Shown: positions 8,288 to 17,651, counted from the stretch's first letter. The stretch: 64,000 nucleotides of DNA from Stigonema ocellatum SAG 48.90 = DSM 106950 (GCA_016903675.1 JADQBA010000030.1:1-64000); one strand, 5' to 3'. Made by a program: numbers and translations. The notes: generated from the letters alone by a model not told the origin.

Positions 8288-8470
8288 ATATTCCTGGATA
8301 AGCAGCAGGAAATGCTACTTCGTTAAAGTTTTCGTTGCCAGCAGCAGCCACAATCAGCAGTTTCGGGTGTGCTTTAAGAACAGATGCGAACACCAAAATG
8401 CAGAGCCAACTTGGGACACCGCCAGATTGTTGTGCTGCAAAGTTGCCTGTTTGTGGCGATGGTCATTCCT
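8288..8470 (-). pseudogene. remnant of a subtilisin gene paralogous to 8717-10861
   Basis: 8288-8392 matches the antisense of the subtilisin region encoding LVIVAAAGNENFNEVSFP (9209-9303). 8417-8466 matches the more N-terminal 10342-10398. The two pieces keep order and orientation but the sequence between them is lost and frames are broken, so this is a decayed second copy. Confidence 0.7.
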
Positions 8471-8500
8471 CAGAGCCACCGCACCATGCAGGATTTAAGT

Positions 8501-8622
8501 GTATGATTGCCCTCATCCCCTAACCCCGAATCCCAATTTGGGATTCGGGGGATAAGAGGACTTACTCCCCTCTCCCAGACTTGGGAGAGGGGTTGGGGGT
8601 GAGGGCAAAACCGTGCAATTTC
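8501..8622. repeat. double palindromic repeat
   Basis: CCCCGAATCCCAATTTGGGATTCGGGG, then CCCCTCTCCCAGACTTGGGAGAGGGG, within CCCTCATCCCC...GTGAGGGCAAAACCGTGCAA. A near copy lies at 16536-16645. Confidence 0.85.
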
Positions 8623-8716
8623 TATCGAAGCTAGAATGGTGATGAAAGTCTATATCCTACAGTATACGCCTTTGCTCTGCTGAATTTTTATCAAGAGAAA
8701 ACAATCAGCGCCGATT

Positions 8717-10861
8717 TCATCGCCCCTGCTTCACTGCCCGAACCGCTGCATCAGCATTTACCAACCCATTACCGAAAAAGTACTGCTTATCCTTGGCTAA
8801 ATCAGACTTCACACCCTTTGAACGGTATAATTTGGCATCTTCATCAGAAATTGCCAACCCTTCGTAACTAGCCGTAGATTTGAGGATACTAACCAAACCT
8901 TCTCGATTTAACTTAGAATTTTCCCCTTTCATCAAAGCAACTACCCCTGCTACCACTGGCGAAGAAAACGAAGTCCCCTGCACCCACCAATATCTGCCTC
9001 TGGGGTCAACGACAGAAGACCAACGCGAGGTAGGATTGGGGATACCTTGCCAAAAGGCATCCAGCCAAGTGCCGCCTGTGGTGGGGATTCCACCCAATAA
9101 TCCTGGTGTATCTAAATCGCCTCCAGGCGCAACTATATCTAATCCTTTACCATAGTTACTGTACGGCGCACGATTACCTAGAATATTGGTGGCACCAACA
9201 GCAACTACTCCTGGATAAGCAGCAGGAAATGATACTTCGTTAAAGTTTTCGTTGCCAGCAGCAGCCACAATCACCAGTTTAGGGTGTGCTTTGAGAACGG
9301 ATGCAATCTCTTCTTCCTCTCCCGGAGTTGGTAAACTTGCACCCAAGCTGAGATTGATGACATCAGCACCCCAATCGGCAGCGTAACCAATAGCTTCCAT
9401 ATATGCAGAAGGCGTATAACTACCATTTAACCCGAATATTCGCACGGGTAAAATTTGAGCATTGGGAGCCACACCCACTATTCCTTCACCATTTTGAGGT
9501 TTAGCAGCAATTGCTCCACTCACATAAGTGCCGTGAAATTCCATACCTACTTTGTAGGTACGAATATTGTAACGTACAACATTAGCAATTTCTGAGAGTG
9601 AGTAATCTGGGTTTCTTCGCTGCACTGAGAGCGCCTCTTGAGGGTATTTCTCAACTAATTTGGCGTCAGATAGTTGGAAGGTATCCTGAAATTTTGACCC
9701 CAGAATGGCGAGTTCCGATGGAGAAATGCGGGTATCGGCATCACCGTTTTCGCAAGGGTTAGCGCTATCACCGCCAACGGAAAAATCCCAACCGTGGACT
9801 TCCCCAAGACATTTGTCAGCAGCTTTCACAGTATACAGACTATTTGCCAAATCGGGATGATCCCACTGAATTAAACTGTCTATGACTGCTACAACTACAC
9901 CGCGCCCGCCGTTGCTGCGTTTCCAGGCATCTGTGACATGTATATCTGTGCGGGATACAGCAGATTTTTTGGCTATGGGTTGTTGCAGGCAGCTTTGCAA
10001 TGATTCTAAACTAGATACGGACTGTTGCAAACATTGTTTTAGCGGTAAGCTATTCAACTGCCACGCCAGCCCCAGTAAGTTTGTTTTTGGGGAAATGCTT
10101 CTGCTGGATTGGGGGGCGATATTGCCATTAGTTAGGCTGTAAAATTGTTGGGAGGTTTTCAGGTTAGCAACTTGTTTGGCAGATGTTTGTAGATTTTGGT
10201 CGGTAAGGGATTGGATGAAGTTGGGTGCAGCAGAGGTTACACCTTTGACTTCGTTTAGCTGGTTGGCAATATTGAGAACTTTTGTACCAGCAGCAGATGT
10301 GGATTTCACTAAATAGCGATCGCGATTAAAGCGCAACGGACGCACGATCGCCAGATTGTTTTGCTGTAAAATTGCCTGTCTCTGGCGATCGTCAAGTTGT
10401 GGATCGAAGCTGATGATAATTTCGTTGGGTAGAACGATTATTTCTTGGCGTTGGCTGCGACTCAGCACTGGTAGGGTAGTTTGGACGTAGGGTTGCTGTT
10501 GAATTCGCTCTTGAAAAGCACTCCCCACATCCCGAGTTCCCGTTGGCAGAGTCACCACAGCATAATTTTCGCCCAAAGGACTGACCTTTGGCGGAGTACT
10601 TCCACGAACGCCGCCCTGTAAGGCTTGTTGGAGTTGGAGGTAAAGGGGTTGAGGTGTGCGATCGCGTGTCGCACCGACTTTTTTAAAGGCAACTGCGATG
10701 GCATCCGGTCGCTGATTTAGGGGAATGCGTTGTCCTTTATACAGGTAAAATAAATCACTATTCTCTTGGGTTTGAGCGATAGCTGGAGTGTCTGTTGGTA
10801 GCGGGATGCCGCTCAATGACCAAATACTACCAGCTAATAAAATAGAAAAGATACGTTTCAT
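8717..10861 (-). CDS. secreted subtilisin-like S8 serine protease
   Basis: 714 residues from the ATG at 10861. That start is chosen because it is followed at once by a signal peptide (MKRIFSILLAGSIWSLSGIP ... AIAQ); an upstream extension is unlikely. Residues ~30-300 look like a propeptide/N-terminal domain. The S8 domain carries Asp328 (VVVAVIDSLIQWDHPDL), His443 (EFHGTYVSGA) and Ser631 (GTSFSSPVVAG), with the oxyanion Asn in AAAGNENF. All catalytic residues are present, so it should be active outside the cytoplasm. It lies next to the CHAT and caspase genes, and paralogous fragments are at 8288-8470 and 17652-17694. Confidence 0.92.
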   Translation of the reverse strand: MKRIFSILLAGSIWSLSGIPLPTDTPAIAQTQENSDLFYLYKGQRIPLNQRPDAIAVAFKKVGATRDRTPQPLYLQLQQALQGGVRGSTPPKVSPLGENYAVVTLPTGTRDVGSAFQERIQQQPYVQTTLPVLSRSQRQEIIVLPNEIIISFDPQLDDRQRQAILQQNNLAIVRPLRFNRDRYLVKSTSAAGTKVLNIANQLNEVKGVTSAAPNFIQSLTDQNLQTSAKQVANLKTSQQFYSLTNGNIAPQSSRSISPKTNLLGLAWQLNSLPLKQCLQQSVSSLESLQSCLQQPIAKKSAVSRTDIHVTDAWKRSNGGRGVVVAVIDSLIQWDHPDLANSLYTVKAADKCLGEVHGWDFSVGGDSANPCENGDADTRISPSELAILGSKFQDTFQLSDAKLVEKYPQEALSVQRRNPDYSLSEIANVVRYNIRTYKVGMEFHGTYVSGAIAAKPQNGEGIVGVAPNAQILPVRIFGLNGSYTPSAYMEAIGYAADWGADVINLSLGASLPTPGEEEEIASVLKAHPKLVIVAAAGNENFNEVSFPAAYPGVVAVGATNILGNRAPYSNYGKGLDIVAPGGDLDTPGLLGGIPTTGGTWLDAFWQGIPNPTSRWSSVVDPRGRYWWVQGTSFSSPVVAGVVALMKGENSKLNREGLVSILKSTASYEGLAISDEDAKLYRSKGVKSDLAKDKQYFFGNGLVNADAAVRAVKQGR

Positions 10862-10932
10862 GATATTTGTTCCGCTAATTTTACTGTACGTAGATAGACG
10901 AGAAAAAAAACTCAGTAACAAAATGTAAATAG

Positions 10933-10985
10933 GCTTGTAGTTGCGCTTTAGCGCTCTTTTCTCCGCTGAAGCGCAACTACGAACC
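10933..10985. repeat. palindromic repeat (GTAGTTGCGCTTTAGCGC family)
   Basis: TTGTAGTTGCGCTTTAGCGC ... GCTGAAGCGCAACTACGAA, an imperfect hairpin between the subtilisin and TPR-CHAT genes. The rest of 10862-11178 holds only this and the fragment at 10997-11034. Confidence 0.8.
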
Positions 10986-10996
10986 AGTAATAATTT

Positions 10997-11034
10997 ATCG
11001 TGTGGATGCTTTCTGTAAATCAGCGATCGCTCTT
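10997..11034 (-). pseudogene. second fragment of the TPR gene found at 15666-16187
   Basis: GTGTGGATGCTTTCTGTAAATCAGCGATCGCTC matches 15740-15772 exactly. That stretch continues the fragment at 7251-7362 in the parent gene after ~10 missing bases, as if one copy had been split, with 3.6 kb now between the parts. Confidence 0.6.
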
Positions 11035-11178
11035 AGAATAAATTCTCAGGCTCATAGCACGCACTCGCCTAAAAACGAAACCCAACACGAACTCGAAGTT
11101 GGTGGCTTGTACCCTATCCCCCCGTAGGGGCGTATTGCAAGTAGCCCCTACTACCGACCTCTCGGTCAACCATTTTTC

Positions 11179-13896
11179 CTACTCAGATTCACCAATCAGG
11201 GTAAAAGCCGCCCAGTCTCTGGGACCCGGATGGGTTTTCATCGTCGTCAGCATCGCTTGACGCAAGGCTTGTGCTTTGTCCATATGCCGTTGTTGCAGAT
11301 TTGTGTAGAATTGAGACATTAACTCTGCGGTGGGAGAGTCGGGAACTGACCATAGAGACACCATGACGCTGGGAACCCCCGCAGAAATGAGGGAGCGAGA
11401 TAAGCCAATGACGCCATCCCCGGTAATTTTTCCCCTACCAGTGTCACAAGCGCTGAGGACGACTAACTCGGCTTGCAGCTTCATATCCAGGATTTCTTCA
11501 GCAGTAAGTAAGCCGTTGATTTCTCCTGGTTTTGGGGGTGATGAATCGGGTGCTAGGGCGATCGCACTTCCCAATCCTCGAATATCATCGAGTATACCGT
11601 GAGTTGCTAGGTGAATGATTCGGGCTTGGGGCATTTTTTGGACAATCGCTGTTTTTGTACCCTGAGAACCTATAATGGCTTTGGTGTTGAGTAGGGGTGC
11701 GATCGCTTGGGCTTCTTTTTCAGACCCTGGTAATGATGGTAACTGCTGCGGCGGTTTTCCTGGCGCAGGTGGCACACTCGGCATCGTGGGATTACCTACC
11801 ACTAAAGCTTTCCCACCACTCCCTACTCCCGATTCCCTACTCCCCAATCTTTGCTTGTGGGTTAAATCTAACACCTGAATCGATGGTGCTGTGAGGATGG
11901 TGTGTTTTTGAATTAGGTATTTGCCGTTTGCGTCTTGCAAAGCGGCTACGGGGACGAGGAATAATGCACCTTGGGGAATGAAGATAACACGGTTATTCTC
12001 GTTGCTGGGTAAAAGGTCGGCAATGGGCTTGATTAATAATTCATGCAGATGCTTTAATTGATTTTGTCGTTTGGGTGCATGAGGATTTTCGCTGACTATA
12101 ACACCACCGCCACGACCTCTAACACCAATAGAATCACGGCTGGTAGTAACGAGGTCATTTAAAGTTGTATTTTCTTTCTGCCACAGGGGTTTGAGGTCAG
12201 AAGATCGAAAGGTAACTTCACCCGTCGGCTTAATTACCCAAAGATAAATTTCTGATTCCTGAATTTCTTGTTTACCTTGAATCCTGAATTCATCAGGAAT
12301 AATTGAATATTGAACGAGGGTTGCATTTTGCTGTTTAGCAACTTTTTTAATTTCCTCAACTGTAAGCATTGGAGTATTATCTTCAATTTTTGAATTTGGT
12401 GATAATCGAGATTGAAGTAATTGCACTAATGCTCTAGCTCGTCCGCGTTCAGCAATTTCCAAGGCATAATTGGTTTTATTTTGAGCGATGAGGACTTTTT
12501 GTAAGAAGCTATAAGTGTTTTTTTGTATTTCAAAAATAGACACTTTGTTGGAATTTTCTAATTTACCTTGTCGTAAAGATTCCCAAATTTCAACGCCCTC
12601 GAAAAGCGTTTTTTCTGCTGCACGGAAATTACCAGATTTGTAAAGAGCAATTCCTAGATTATTCAAAGCCCTTCCCTCGCTTTGACGGTCTTTAATCTCT
12701 CGCGAAATCGCCAACCACTGCTGGCTATATTCAATTCCTGTGGCGTAGTCACCTTTATTTAGATGAGCAATACCCAGACTACCCAGTATTCCCCCCTCAC
12801 CTTGACGGTCTTTTATTTCCCTTGCAATTACCAACGACTGCTTAAGGTACTCAATTGCCTTGGGGTAGTCGCCTATATCTACGTAAGCAAGACCCAGACT
12901 AAGCAAAGCCCAACTTTCTCCTCGACGGAATTTAATCTTTTGTGTAATTGTCAATTGCTGCTTGCTGTACTCAATTACTTTAGTATAATCTTGTCCAGAT
13001 TCGTAAACGGAACTAAGACCCGCCAGCGCCCAACTGAAGCCTACAGGATCTTTTATTTCCCTTGCAATTGCCAATTCCTGCTCGTAATAACTAATAGCCT
13101 TTGCGTAGTCTACCAAATAATAGTAAACAAGACCGAGGTTTCCAAGCGCCCTCATTTCGCTTTGACGGTCTTTTATATCCCTTGCAATTGGCAATTGTTT
13201 TTGAAGGTACTCGATTGCTTTAGCATAGTCACCCAGATTTAGGTAAATAAGACCAAGATTTCCCAACGCTATTCCTTCGCTTTGATGGTCTTTTATCTCC
13301 TGTGCAGTATTCAACCATTGCTGAGAGTACTTAAACGCTTTGGAAAAATCTCCCACATTTAGATAAGCAGCACCAAGATTTCCTAACGCCCATCCTTCAC
13401 CTTGATGGTATTTTATTTCTTGTGCAATAGCCAACGATTGCTGAAAGTACTCAATCGCTTTTGTATTTTCTCCCAGATTTAGGTAAGCAAGACCAAAACC
13501 TCCTATAGCTACACTTTCGCCTTGACGATTTTTTATTTGTCTTGCAATTGTTAAAGCCTCCTGATAGGAATTCCTCGCTTTTATATACTCTCCTAAATTT
13601 ATGTAAGCAAGACCTATATCTGTTAGCGTAAAACCTTCCCCTGCGCGGTCTTTTATTTCTCGGTAAATGATTAGTGCTTTTTGTAAAGATTGTAATGCAG
13701 CCTCAAATTGACTGGTTTTTCCTAGCTGTAAACCTTGTTCTAATAATCGGTCTGCTTCCGCTTTCCGTGCGTCTGGTGTTTGCGCTACTACCGCAGATTC
13801 CCCAAATGTCACCAGATTTAGCCTTAAAGACTGCAAACTGGTGAGTAGCAAAGTGCTAAATACTATCAATGAAAATTTATTGATTCGCATATTCAT
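11179..13896 (-). CDS. secreted TPR-CHAT protein
   Basis: 905 residues. A signal-like N-terminus (INKFSLIVFSTLLLTSLQSL ... AQTPDARKAEAD) is followed by about ten 40-residue TPRs of kinesin-light-chain type (residues ~45-450; consensus LGNLGLAYLNLGDYAKAIEY). A linker leads to a CHAT caspase-clan domain (~560-905) with the His/Cys dyad in IIHLATHGI (H766) and VVLSACDTGRGK (C817). CHAT proteases cleave partners recognised through the repeat domain. A close paralogue, now deleted internally, is at 19782-21063. It lies upstream of the subtilisin on the same strand, 317 bp apart. Confidence 0.9.
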   Translation of the reverse strand: MNMRINKFSLIVFSTLLLTSLQSLRLNLVTFGESAVVAQTPDARKAEADRLLEQGLQLGKTSQFEAALQSLQKALIIYREIKDRAGEGFTLTDIGLAYINLGEYIKARNSYQEALTIARQIKNRQGESVAIGGFGLAYLNLGENTKAIEYFQQSLAIAQEIKYHQGEGWALGNLGAAYLNVGDFSKAFKYSQQWLNTAQEIKDHQSEGIALGNLGLIYLNLGDYAKAIEYLQKQLPIARDIKDRQSEMRALGNLGLVYYYLVDYAKAISYYEQELAIAREIKDPVGFSWALAGLSSVYESGQDYTKVIEYSKQQLTITQKIKFRRGESWALLSLGLAYVDIGDYPKAIEYLKQSLVIAREIKDRQGEGGILGSLGIAHLNKGDYATGIEYSQQWLAISREIKDRQSEGRALNNLGIALYKSGNFRAAEKTLFEGVEIWESLRQGKLENSNKVSIFEIQKNTYSFLQKVLIAQNKTNYALEIAERGRARALVQLLQSRLSPNSKIEDNTPMLTVEEIKKVAKQQNATLVQYSIIPDEFRIQGKQEIQESEIYLWVIKPTGEVTFRSSDLKPLWQKENTTLNDLVTTSRDSIGVRGRGGGVIVSENPHAPKRQNQLKHLHELLIKPIADLLPSNENNRVIFIPQGALFLVPVAALQDANGKYLIQKHTILTAPSIQVLDLTHKQRLGSRESGVGSGGKALVVGNPTMPSVPPAPGKPPQQLPSLPGSEKEAQAIAPLLNTKAIIGSQGTKTAIVQKMPQARIIHLATHGILDDIRGLGSAIALAPDSSPPKPGEINGLLTAEEILDMKLQAELVVLSACDTGRGKITGDGVIGLSRSLISAGVPSVMVSLWSVPDSPTAELMSQFYTNLQQRHMDKAQALRQAMLTTMKTHPGPRDWAAFTLIGESE

Positions 13897-13935
13897 TGCC
13901 TAAGCTATTTTCCATATATTTCTCACGAATAGTAC

Positions 13936-13986
13936 AGGGAGACAGGAGTCAGGAGACAGGAGTCAGGAGTCAGGAGACAGGAGAAA
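13936..13986. repeat. tandem GGAGACAGGAGTCA repeat
   Basis: Alternating GGAGACA and GGAGTCA heptamers, about six units, between the two CHAT genes. Confidence 0.85.
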
Positions 13987-14067
13987 GAATAAATATAGGT
14001 GTAAATTGAGGTTTGTAGTAAACACAAAATGTGCTTAACAAGCGCTCTTTGCACTTACTACGTACCA

Positions 14068-15510
14068 CTACAACGCACCAATCAGCGTAAAAGCTGCCCA
14101 ATCTCTGGGTTCTGGATACTTTTTCATCGTTGCTAACATCGCTTGACGCAAGGCATAAGCTTTATCAGAATTTTTATTTAGGTTCTCATAAAACTTGGTC
14201 ATTAGCAACACAGTTTTTATATCCGACGGACTCCATAAAGAACCAATGACGCTTGGCACTCCGGCGGCAAAAAAAGACCGAGATAAACCAATCACACCAT
14301 CTCCAGTAATTTTGCCTAAAGCTGTATCACAACTACTTAAAACAACTAGTTCTGCATTCAAATTTAAATTCATAATTTCTTCAGATTTCAGCCAGCCGTC
14401 ATCTTGACTCGACGGTGCAAAAGCAAGTTCACCAGGGATACTCATTCCCTCAAACTCATGATTACTCTGTGTTGCGAAGTGAATAATTCTAGCTTGGGAC
14501 ATTCGCTGTTTTACTGTAGTTTCGGTTGCTACATTACCTATGAGTGCTTGGGTATTAAAAAGATGCGCAATTTCGTTTGCTTCTTGTTCTGCACCTGGTA
14601 ACTGACTTAGTTGCAGCGGCTTTTCTCCAGGTTTAGGCGATACGCTGGGCATAGTGGGATTACCGACTATTAGCACATCCTTAGCTACTCCTTTAATTTG
14701 CTGCTGTCGTTGATAAAGTAAATCCAGCACTTGGATGGAAGGAGCGGTGGAAATGGTATGTTTTTCAATTAGGTATTTACCGTTTGCATCTGGTAACGCC
14801 GCGAAGGGAACAAGAAACAGTGAACCTTGGGGGATAAAGACAATGTGTTCGTTGGGTTGAGTTGGTAAAAGGTCTGCAATGGGTTGAATTAACAGTCGAT
14901 GTAGTTTCTGTAATTTTTCTTTTGAGTCAGTCTTTGCTGTTGGTTCTACCTTAATCATGCCTTTAACATTTCCACCGCTGACACCAATCGACTGACGACT
15001 CTGGAAAATTAGATCGGTCAAAGATGTTTTTTCTTTCAGCCAAAGTGGTTTCATGTCAACGCTACGAAATGTTATTTCACCTGTAGGTTTAATCACCCAA
15101 ATATACAATTCTGATTCTTGGGTTTTGCGTTTACCTTCAACAGTTAAATCATCAGTTTGAATTGAATATTCAACAAGTGTGGCGTTTTGTTGTTTGGCAA
15201 CTTGTTTAATTTTTGCAACTCCAGGAGGAACGGATGAATCATCTGTTGTCGATAAACGCTTTGCCAATAAATCCACTAATGCACGGGTACGACCGCGTTC
15301 AGAAACTTCTAGCGCTGCTGAGGTTGGATTTTGAGTGATTAGGGTTTTTTGCAGTTGGTGATAGGGTGATGCTTGGGTATTTACAGTTTGCGCTAATACT
15401 TTATTTGCCCTAAAGAAATTTAAAGGCATTGAGATAGTAGCCAGGAACATGATAAAATTCGGGATTAGTTTAGGGATTAAGTGTAAAAAGGTAATTTTTG
15501 GATTTTTCAT
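14068..15510 (-). CDS. CHAT domain protein lacking TPRs
   Basis: 480 residues from the ATG at 15510. The longer reading to 15600 begins inside a dispersed CGCAAAGGCGC repeat (PLRLCVRLIHTL) and is rejected. The N-terminal hydrophobic stretch (NFIMFLATISMPLNFF ... VLAQT) is a signal or anchor. The CHAT domain fills the rest, with IIHFATQSNHE at the His position (followed by Gln where paralogues have His-Gly, so the dyad His may be altered) and the Cys in VVLSSCDTALGK. The ERGRTRALVDLLAKRL linker equals that of the 11179-13896 protein, so it looks like the same architecture without its TPR half. The TPR-only gene at 15666 lies just upstream. Confidence 0.8.
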   Translation of the reverse strand: MKNPKITFLHLIPKLIPNFIMFLATISMPLNFFRANKVLAQTVNTQASPYHQLQKTLITQNPTSAALEVSERGRTRALVDLLAKRLSTTDDSSVPPGVAKIKQVAKQQNATLVEYSIQTDDLTVEGKRKTQESELYIWVIKPTGEITFRSVDMKPLWLKEKTSLTDLIFQSRQSIGVSGGNVKGMIKVEPTAKTDSKEKLQKLHRLLIQPIADLLPTQPNEHIVFIPQGSLFLVPFAALPDANGKYLIEKHTISTAPSIQVLDLLYQRQQQIKGVAKDVLIVGNPTMPSVSPKPGEKPLQLSQLPGAEQEANEIAHLFNTQALIGNVATETTVKQRMSQARIIHFATQSNHEFEGMSIPGELAFAPSSQDDGWLKSEEIMNLNLNAELVVLSSCDTALGKITGDGVIGLSRSFFAAGVPSVIGSLWSPSDIKTVLLMTKFYENLNKNSDKAYALRQAMLATMKKYPEPRDWAAFTLIGAL

Positions 15511-15548
15511 TTTTGCAGTAATAATTTGGCGTTGCTGATTTAAAGTAT

Positions 15549-15585
15549 GAATTAGCCTCACGCAAAGGCGCAAAGGCGCAAAAGA
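15549..15585. repeat. CGCAAAGGCGC dispersed repeat
   Basis: CCTCACGCAAAGGCGCAAAGG, the same family as 4640-4678 and 59514-59573. It reads as FAPLRLCVR or FAPLREA in the genes it enters. Confidence 0.8.
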
Positions 15586-15665
15586 TCGTTGTTTAATCAT
15601 GTCAAAAAAGCCTAACGATTATTGGTGCGTTACGGAAGCCTAACGCACCCTACAGTTGGCATTAT

Positions 15666-16187
15666 TTAGCTTTCTTGTATCTTCTGAATTGCGCTGTCAG
15701 CTTTTTGGGCAAATTCCTGGTTTCCTTCTTTTTTAAACAGTGTGGATGCTTTCTGTAAATCAGCGATCGCTCCCGGTTTGTCTTTTAAGATATAGTTGGT
15801 AAAACCCCGGAAAAAATGGGCATAGGCAATATTGGGAGTAATTTCTAGTGCTTTGTCAAAATCTGTCTTGGCTGCTTGATATTGTTCTAAAGAAAAACTG
15901 GCTAACCCTCTGCCGACGTAAGCATAGGCATTGTTAGGTTCTCTGTTCAGAACTTGGTTAAAATCTTCAATCGCCCCGCGATAGTTTTTCTTCTCAATCC
16001 GCGCTAACCCTCGTTCTAAGTAGGTTTTAGCATCATTAGTCTTTTCATTCTCTGAGTTGGGAACTTGTGCTGTTACTTGCGATGTGAGTATTTGCCGAGT
16101 ATTAACCAAACTTTTTGCATCAGCTTTGGGGCTAATGGCGATTGTTCCCAATGCTAAGATTGCTACTGCTAATTTTAGACCTTTCAT
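15666..16187 (-). CDS. secreted TPR protein
   Basis: 173 residues: signal peptide (LKLAVAILALGTIAISPKADA), then three TPR units (KTYLERGLARIEKKNYRGAI; AYVGRGLASFSLEQYQAAKT; AHFFRGFTNYILKDKPGAIA) and a C-terminal helix. It is probably a periplasmic scaffold. It sits directly upstream of the CHAT-only gene (156 bp apart, same strand), so TPR and CHAT functions may be supplied in trans. Two fragments of this gene occur at 7251-7362 and 10997-11034. Confidence 0.82.
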   Translation of the reverse strand: MKGLKLAVAILALGTIAISPKADAKSLVNTRQILTSQVTAQVPNSENEKTNDAKTYLERGLARIEKKNYRGAIEDFNQVLNREPNNAYAYVGRGLASFSLEQYQAAKTDFDKALEITPNIAYAHFFRGFTNYILKDKPGAIADLQKASTLFKKEGNQEFAQKADSAIQKIQES

Positions 16188-16376
16188 TAAGGCGTCTCCT
16201 CAAATTGACTTGCTTACGTATATATATTTCTGAGGGGGTGGGAGGTTATGCAAAAATTCGGCAGCCTGAATAAATTTTTTGTTAGGACTTAGCTAAAAAT
16301 CTCTGAAACTCTTATTGTTCGGGGTCTTCTGCGGTTTATTATTCGGTTATTTGCGCGTAATATTTTGTAATCAACC

Positions 16377-16409
16377 AGAAACCCGACTTCTCACAGAAGT
16401 CGGGTTTCT
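16377..16409. repeat. inverted repeat AGAAACCCGACTTCT
   Basis: AGAAACCCGACTTCTCACAG followed by AAGTCGGGTTTCT; strong hairpin, cousin of 5085-5117. The surrounding 16188-16442 shows no gene. Confidence 0.85.
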
Positions 16410-16442
16410 CATGCCTCAGCTACGCAAAATCTGTATTACTCC

Positions 16443-16535
16443 TGTCCTGCCGGAAGATTACCTATATAACGAACCGCTCCTGAGCCAAGGACGCGCCCGT
16501 ATAAGATAGGTAATCTTGTAGCGGTTCGGGAGTAG
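16443..16535. mobile_element. MITE-D copy (AAGATTACCTAT inverted ends)
   Basis: CGGAAGATTACCTATATAAC at one side and ATAGGTAATCTT at the other, flanked by ACTCC and GGAGT. The same ends occur in the larger element 62877-63066, which has a different centre. Confidence 0.65.
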
Positions 16536-16645
16536 ATTGCCCTCATCCCCTAACCCCTTCTCCCAATTTGGGATTCGGGGGATAAGAGGACTTACTCCCC
16601 TCTCTGTGACTTGGGAGAGGGGTTGGGGGTGAGGGCAAAACCGTG
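16536..16645. repeat. double palindromic repeat
   Basis: Near copy of 8501-8622, with a CTGTGACTTGGGAGAG variant in the second arm, ending GCAAAACCGTGCAA. Confidence 0.85.
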
Positions 16646-16671
16646 CAACGAAGTAGATATTGGCTTAAGTT

Positions 16672-16814
16672 CAATACCCATGAATGAATGGAATCAGAGG
16701 GCAGTAGTCCTGGTATTTCATTCTCATTACCGCCCTCAAGATAGCCGTAGACGGGCACCCCTCTCCCAATTTGGGAGAGGGGCTTTCTGTGAGGGCTTTC
16801 ATTCACGGGTATCG
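16672..16814. mobile_element. MITE-C, full copy
   Basis: 143 bp with inverted ends CAATACCCATGAATGAA and TTCATTCACGGGTAT and an inner CCCCTCTCCCAATTTGGGAG hairpin. The other full copy is 31747-31891. It abuts the duplicated block at 16814. Confidence 0.82.
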
Positions 16815-16932
16815 TTACCTGAAACCCGCTTTTGGGGCGTATTGCAATACGCCCCAACATCATTTCCACGACTATGTCTAATAGATATAAGATATTATAA
16901 GGGAGTGAGAAGAAGTCATTGGGAGTCAGCAG

Positions 16933-17205
16933 ATGCAAGCGATCCTTTTAAGCCGCGAAGAGGTTGCACGACGTGCAAAGCAACTGTATGAAAGTGGAAT
17001 CCGCAAACAAGTAGAGGTAGAAGAAAACATCGGCAAGATGGTCATTATCGACATTGAGACAGGTGACTATGAAGTTGATGAAACTGGGCTGAAAGCGTCA
17101 CGAAATCTGAGTGCGAAGCATCCCTATGCCCGACTTTTTGGTATTTGTATTGGTTATAATGTAGCTGCTTCGTTGGGTGGTGTAATGGAGCGTGTCAGTA
17201 AGTGA
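16933..17205 (+). CDS. 90-aa protein paired with aspartic protease (copy 2)
   Basis: 90 residues, differing from the copy at 7570-7842 at only a few positions (for example GIRKQ for GICKQ, terminal Lys for Gln). Function unrecognised. Retention of both reading frames after duplication suggests selection or a very recent event. The stop overlaps the next gene by 4 nt (GTGA). Confidence 0.75.
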   Translation: MQAILLSREEVARRAKQLYESGIRKQVEVEENIGKMVIIDIETGDYEVDETGLKASRNLSAKHPYARLFGICIGYNVAASLGGVMERVSK

Positions 17206-17567
17206 TTTCCGGTATTGTGACTGATAGACATGCGATCATTGCGTTAACATTTCTTCTCCCAAGTGGCTCAACTTTCCCGATTGAGTTCGTTATAGACACA
17301 GGCTTCACTGACTATCTATGTTTGCCACCTGAGGCAGTTACCTTGCTGGGGTTACCATTCCTGTACGATCTCCCTGTAAACTTGGCAGATAACAGCGAAG
17401 TCCTAGTAGCAGTTCACGCAGCCATCATCCTTTGGGACGAGGAAGAACGAGAAGTTCGTATATTTGCTACAGGGCGACGACCTCTGATTGGAACTGCTTT
17501 GCTGAATGAGCAAGAACTTGTGATTCAGTTCACGGAAGGTGGGTTGGTGACAATTGATGAACTGTAA
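17202..17567 (+). CDS. retropepsin-like clan AA aspartic protease (copy 2)
   Basis: 121 residues with the D-T-G motif in FVIDTGFTDYLCLPP. It is identical to the protein at 7839-8204 except for Glu in place of Gly in ILWDEEEREV. The GTG start is coupled to the upstream stop. A homodimeric aspartic peptidase is expected; partner and substrate are unknown. Confidence 0.82.
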   Translation: MISGIVTDRHAIIALTFLLPSGSTFPIEFVIDTGFTDYLCLPPEAVTLLGLPFLYDLPVNLADNSEVLVAVHAAIILWDEEEREVRIFATGRRPLIGTALLNEQELVIQFTEGGLVTIDEL

Positions 17568-17651
17568 CTGCTATTACAGCATGATTTGGCGAAGGTATTG
17601 TTCAAGAAACGGGATTTCTCATCAACGTTTGCGAATGATTTAGGATTGCTA

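Larger units (their letters stand above)
7441..8335. repeat. duplicated block, copy 1
   Basis: About 0.9 kb nearly identical to 16814-17694. It covers a palindrome-bearing leader (GGGGCGTATTGCAATACGCC), the 90-aa gene, the aspartic protease gene and a subtilisin fragment. The few differences are mostly single substitutions and a short indel just upstream of the first gene, pointing to a recent duplication. Confidence 0.9.

Noticed and set aside
12763..13242. 159-codon plus-strand frame opposite the TPR-CHAT gene
   Set aside because: It mirrors the antisense of the TPR repeats and shows no independent coding features.
15511..15600. N-terminal extension of the CHAT-only protein
   Set aside because: It encodes a dispersed CGCAAAGGCGC repeat; the ATG at 15510 precedes a plausible signal sequence.
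16536..16645. rho-independent terminators
   Set aside because: The hairpins belong to a dispersed palindromic repeat family present at several unrelated sites and lack T-runs.
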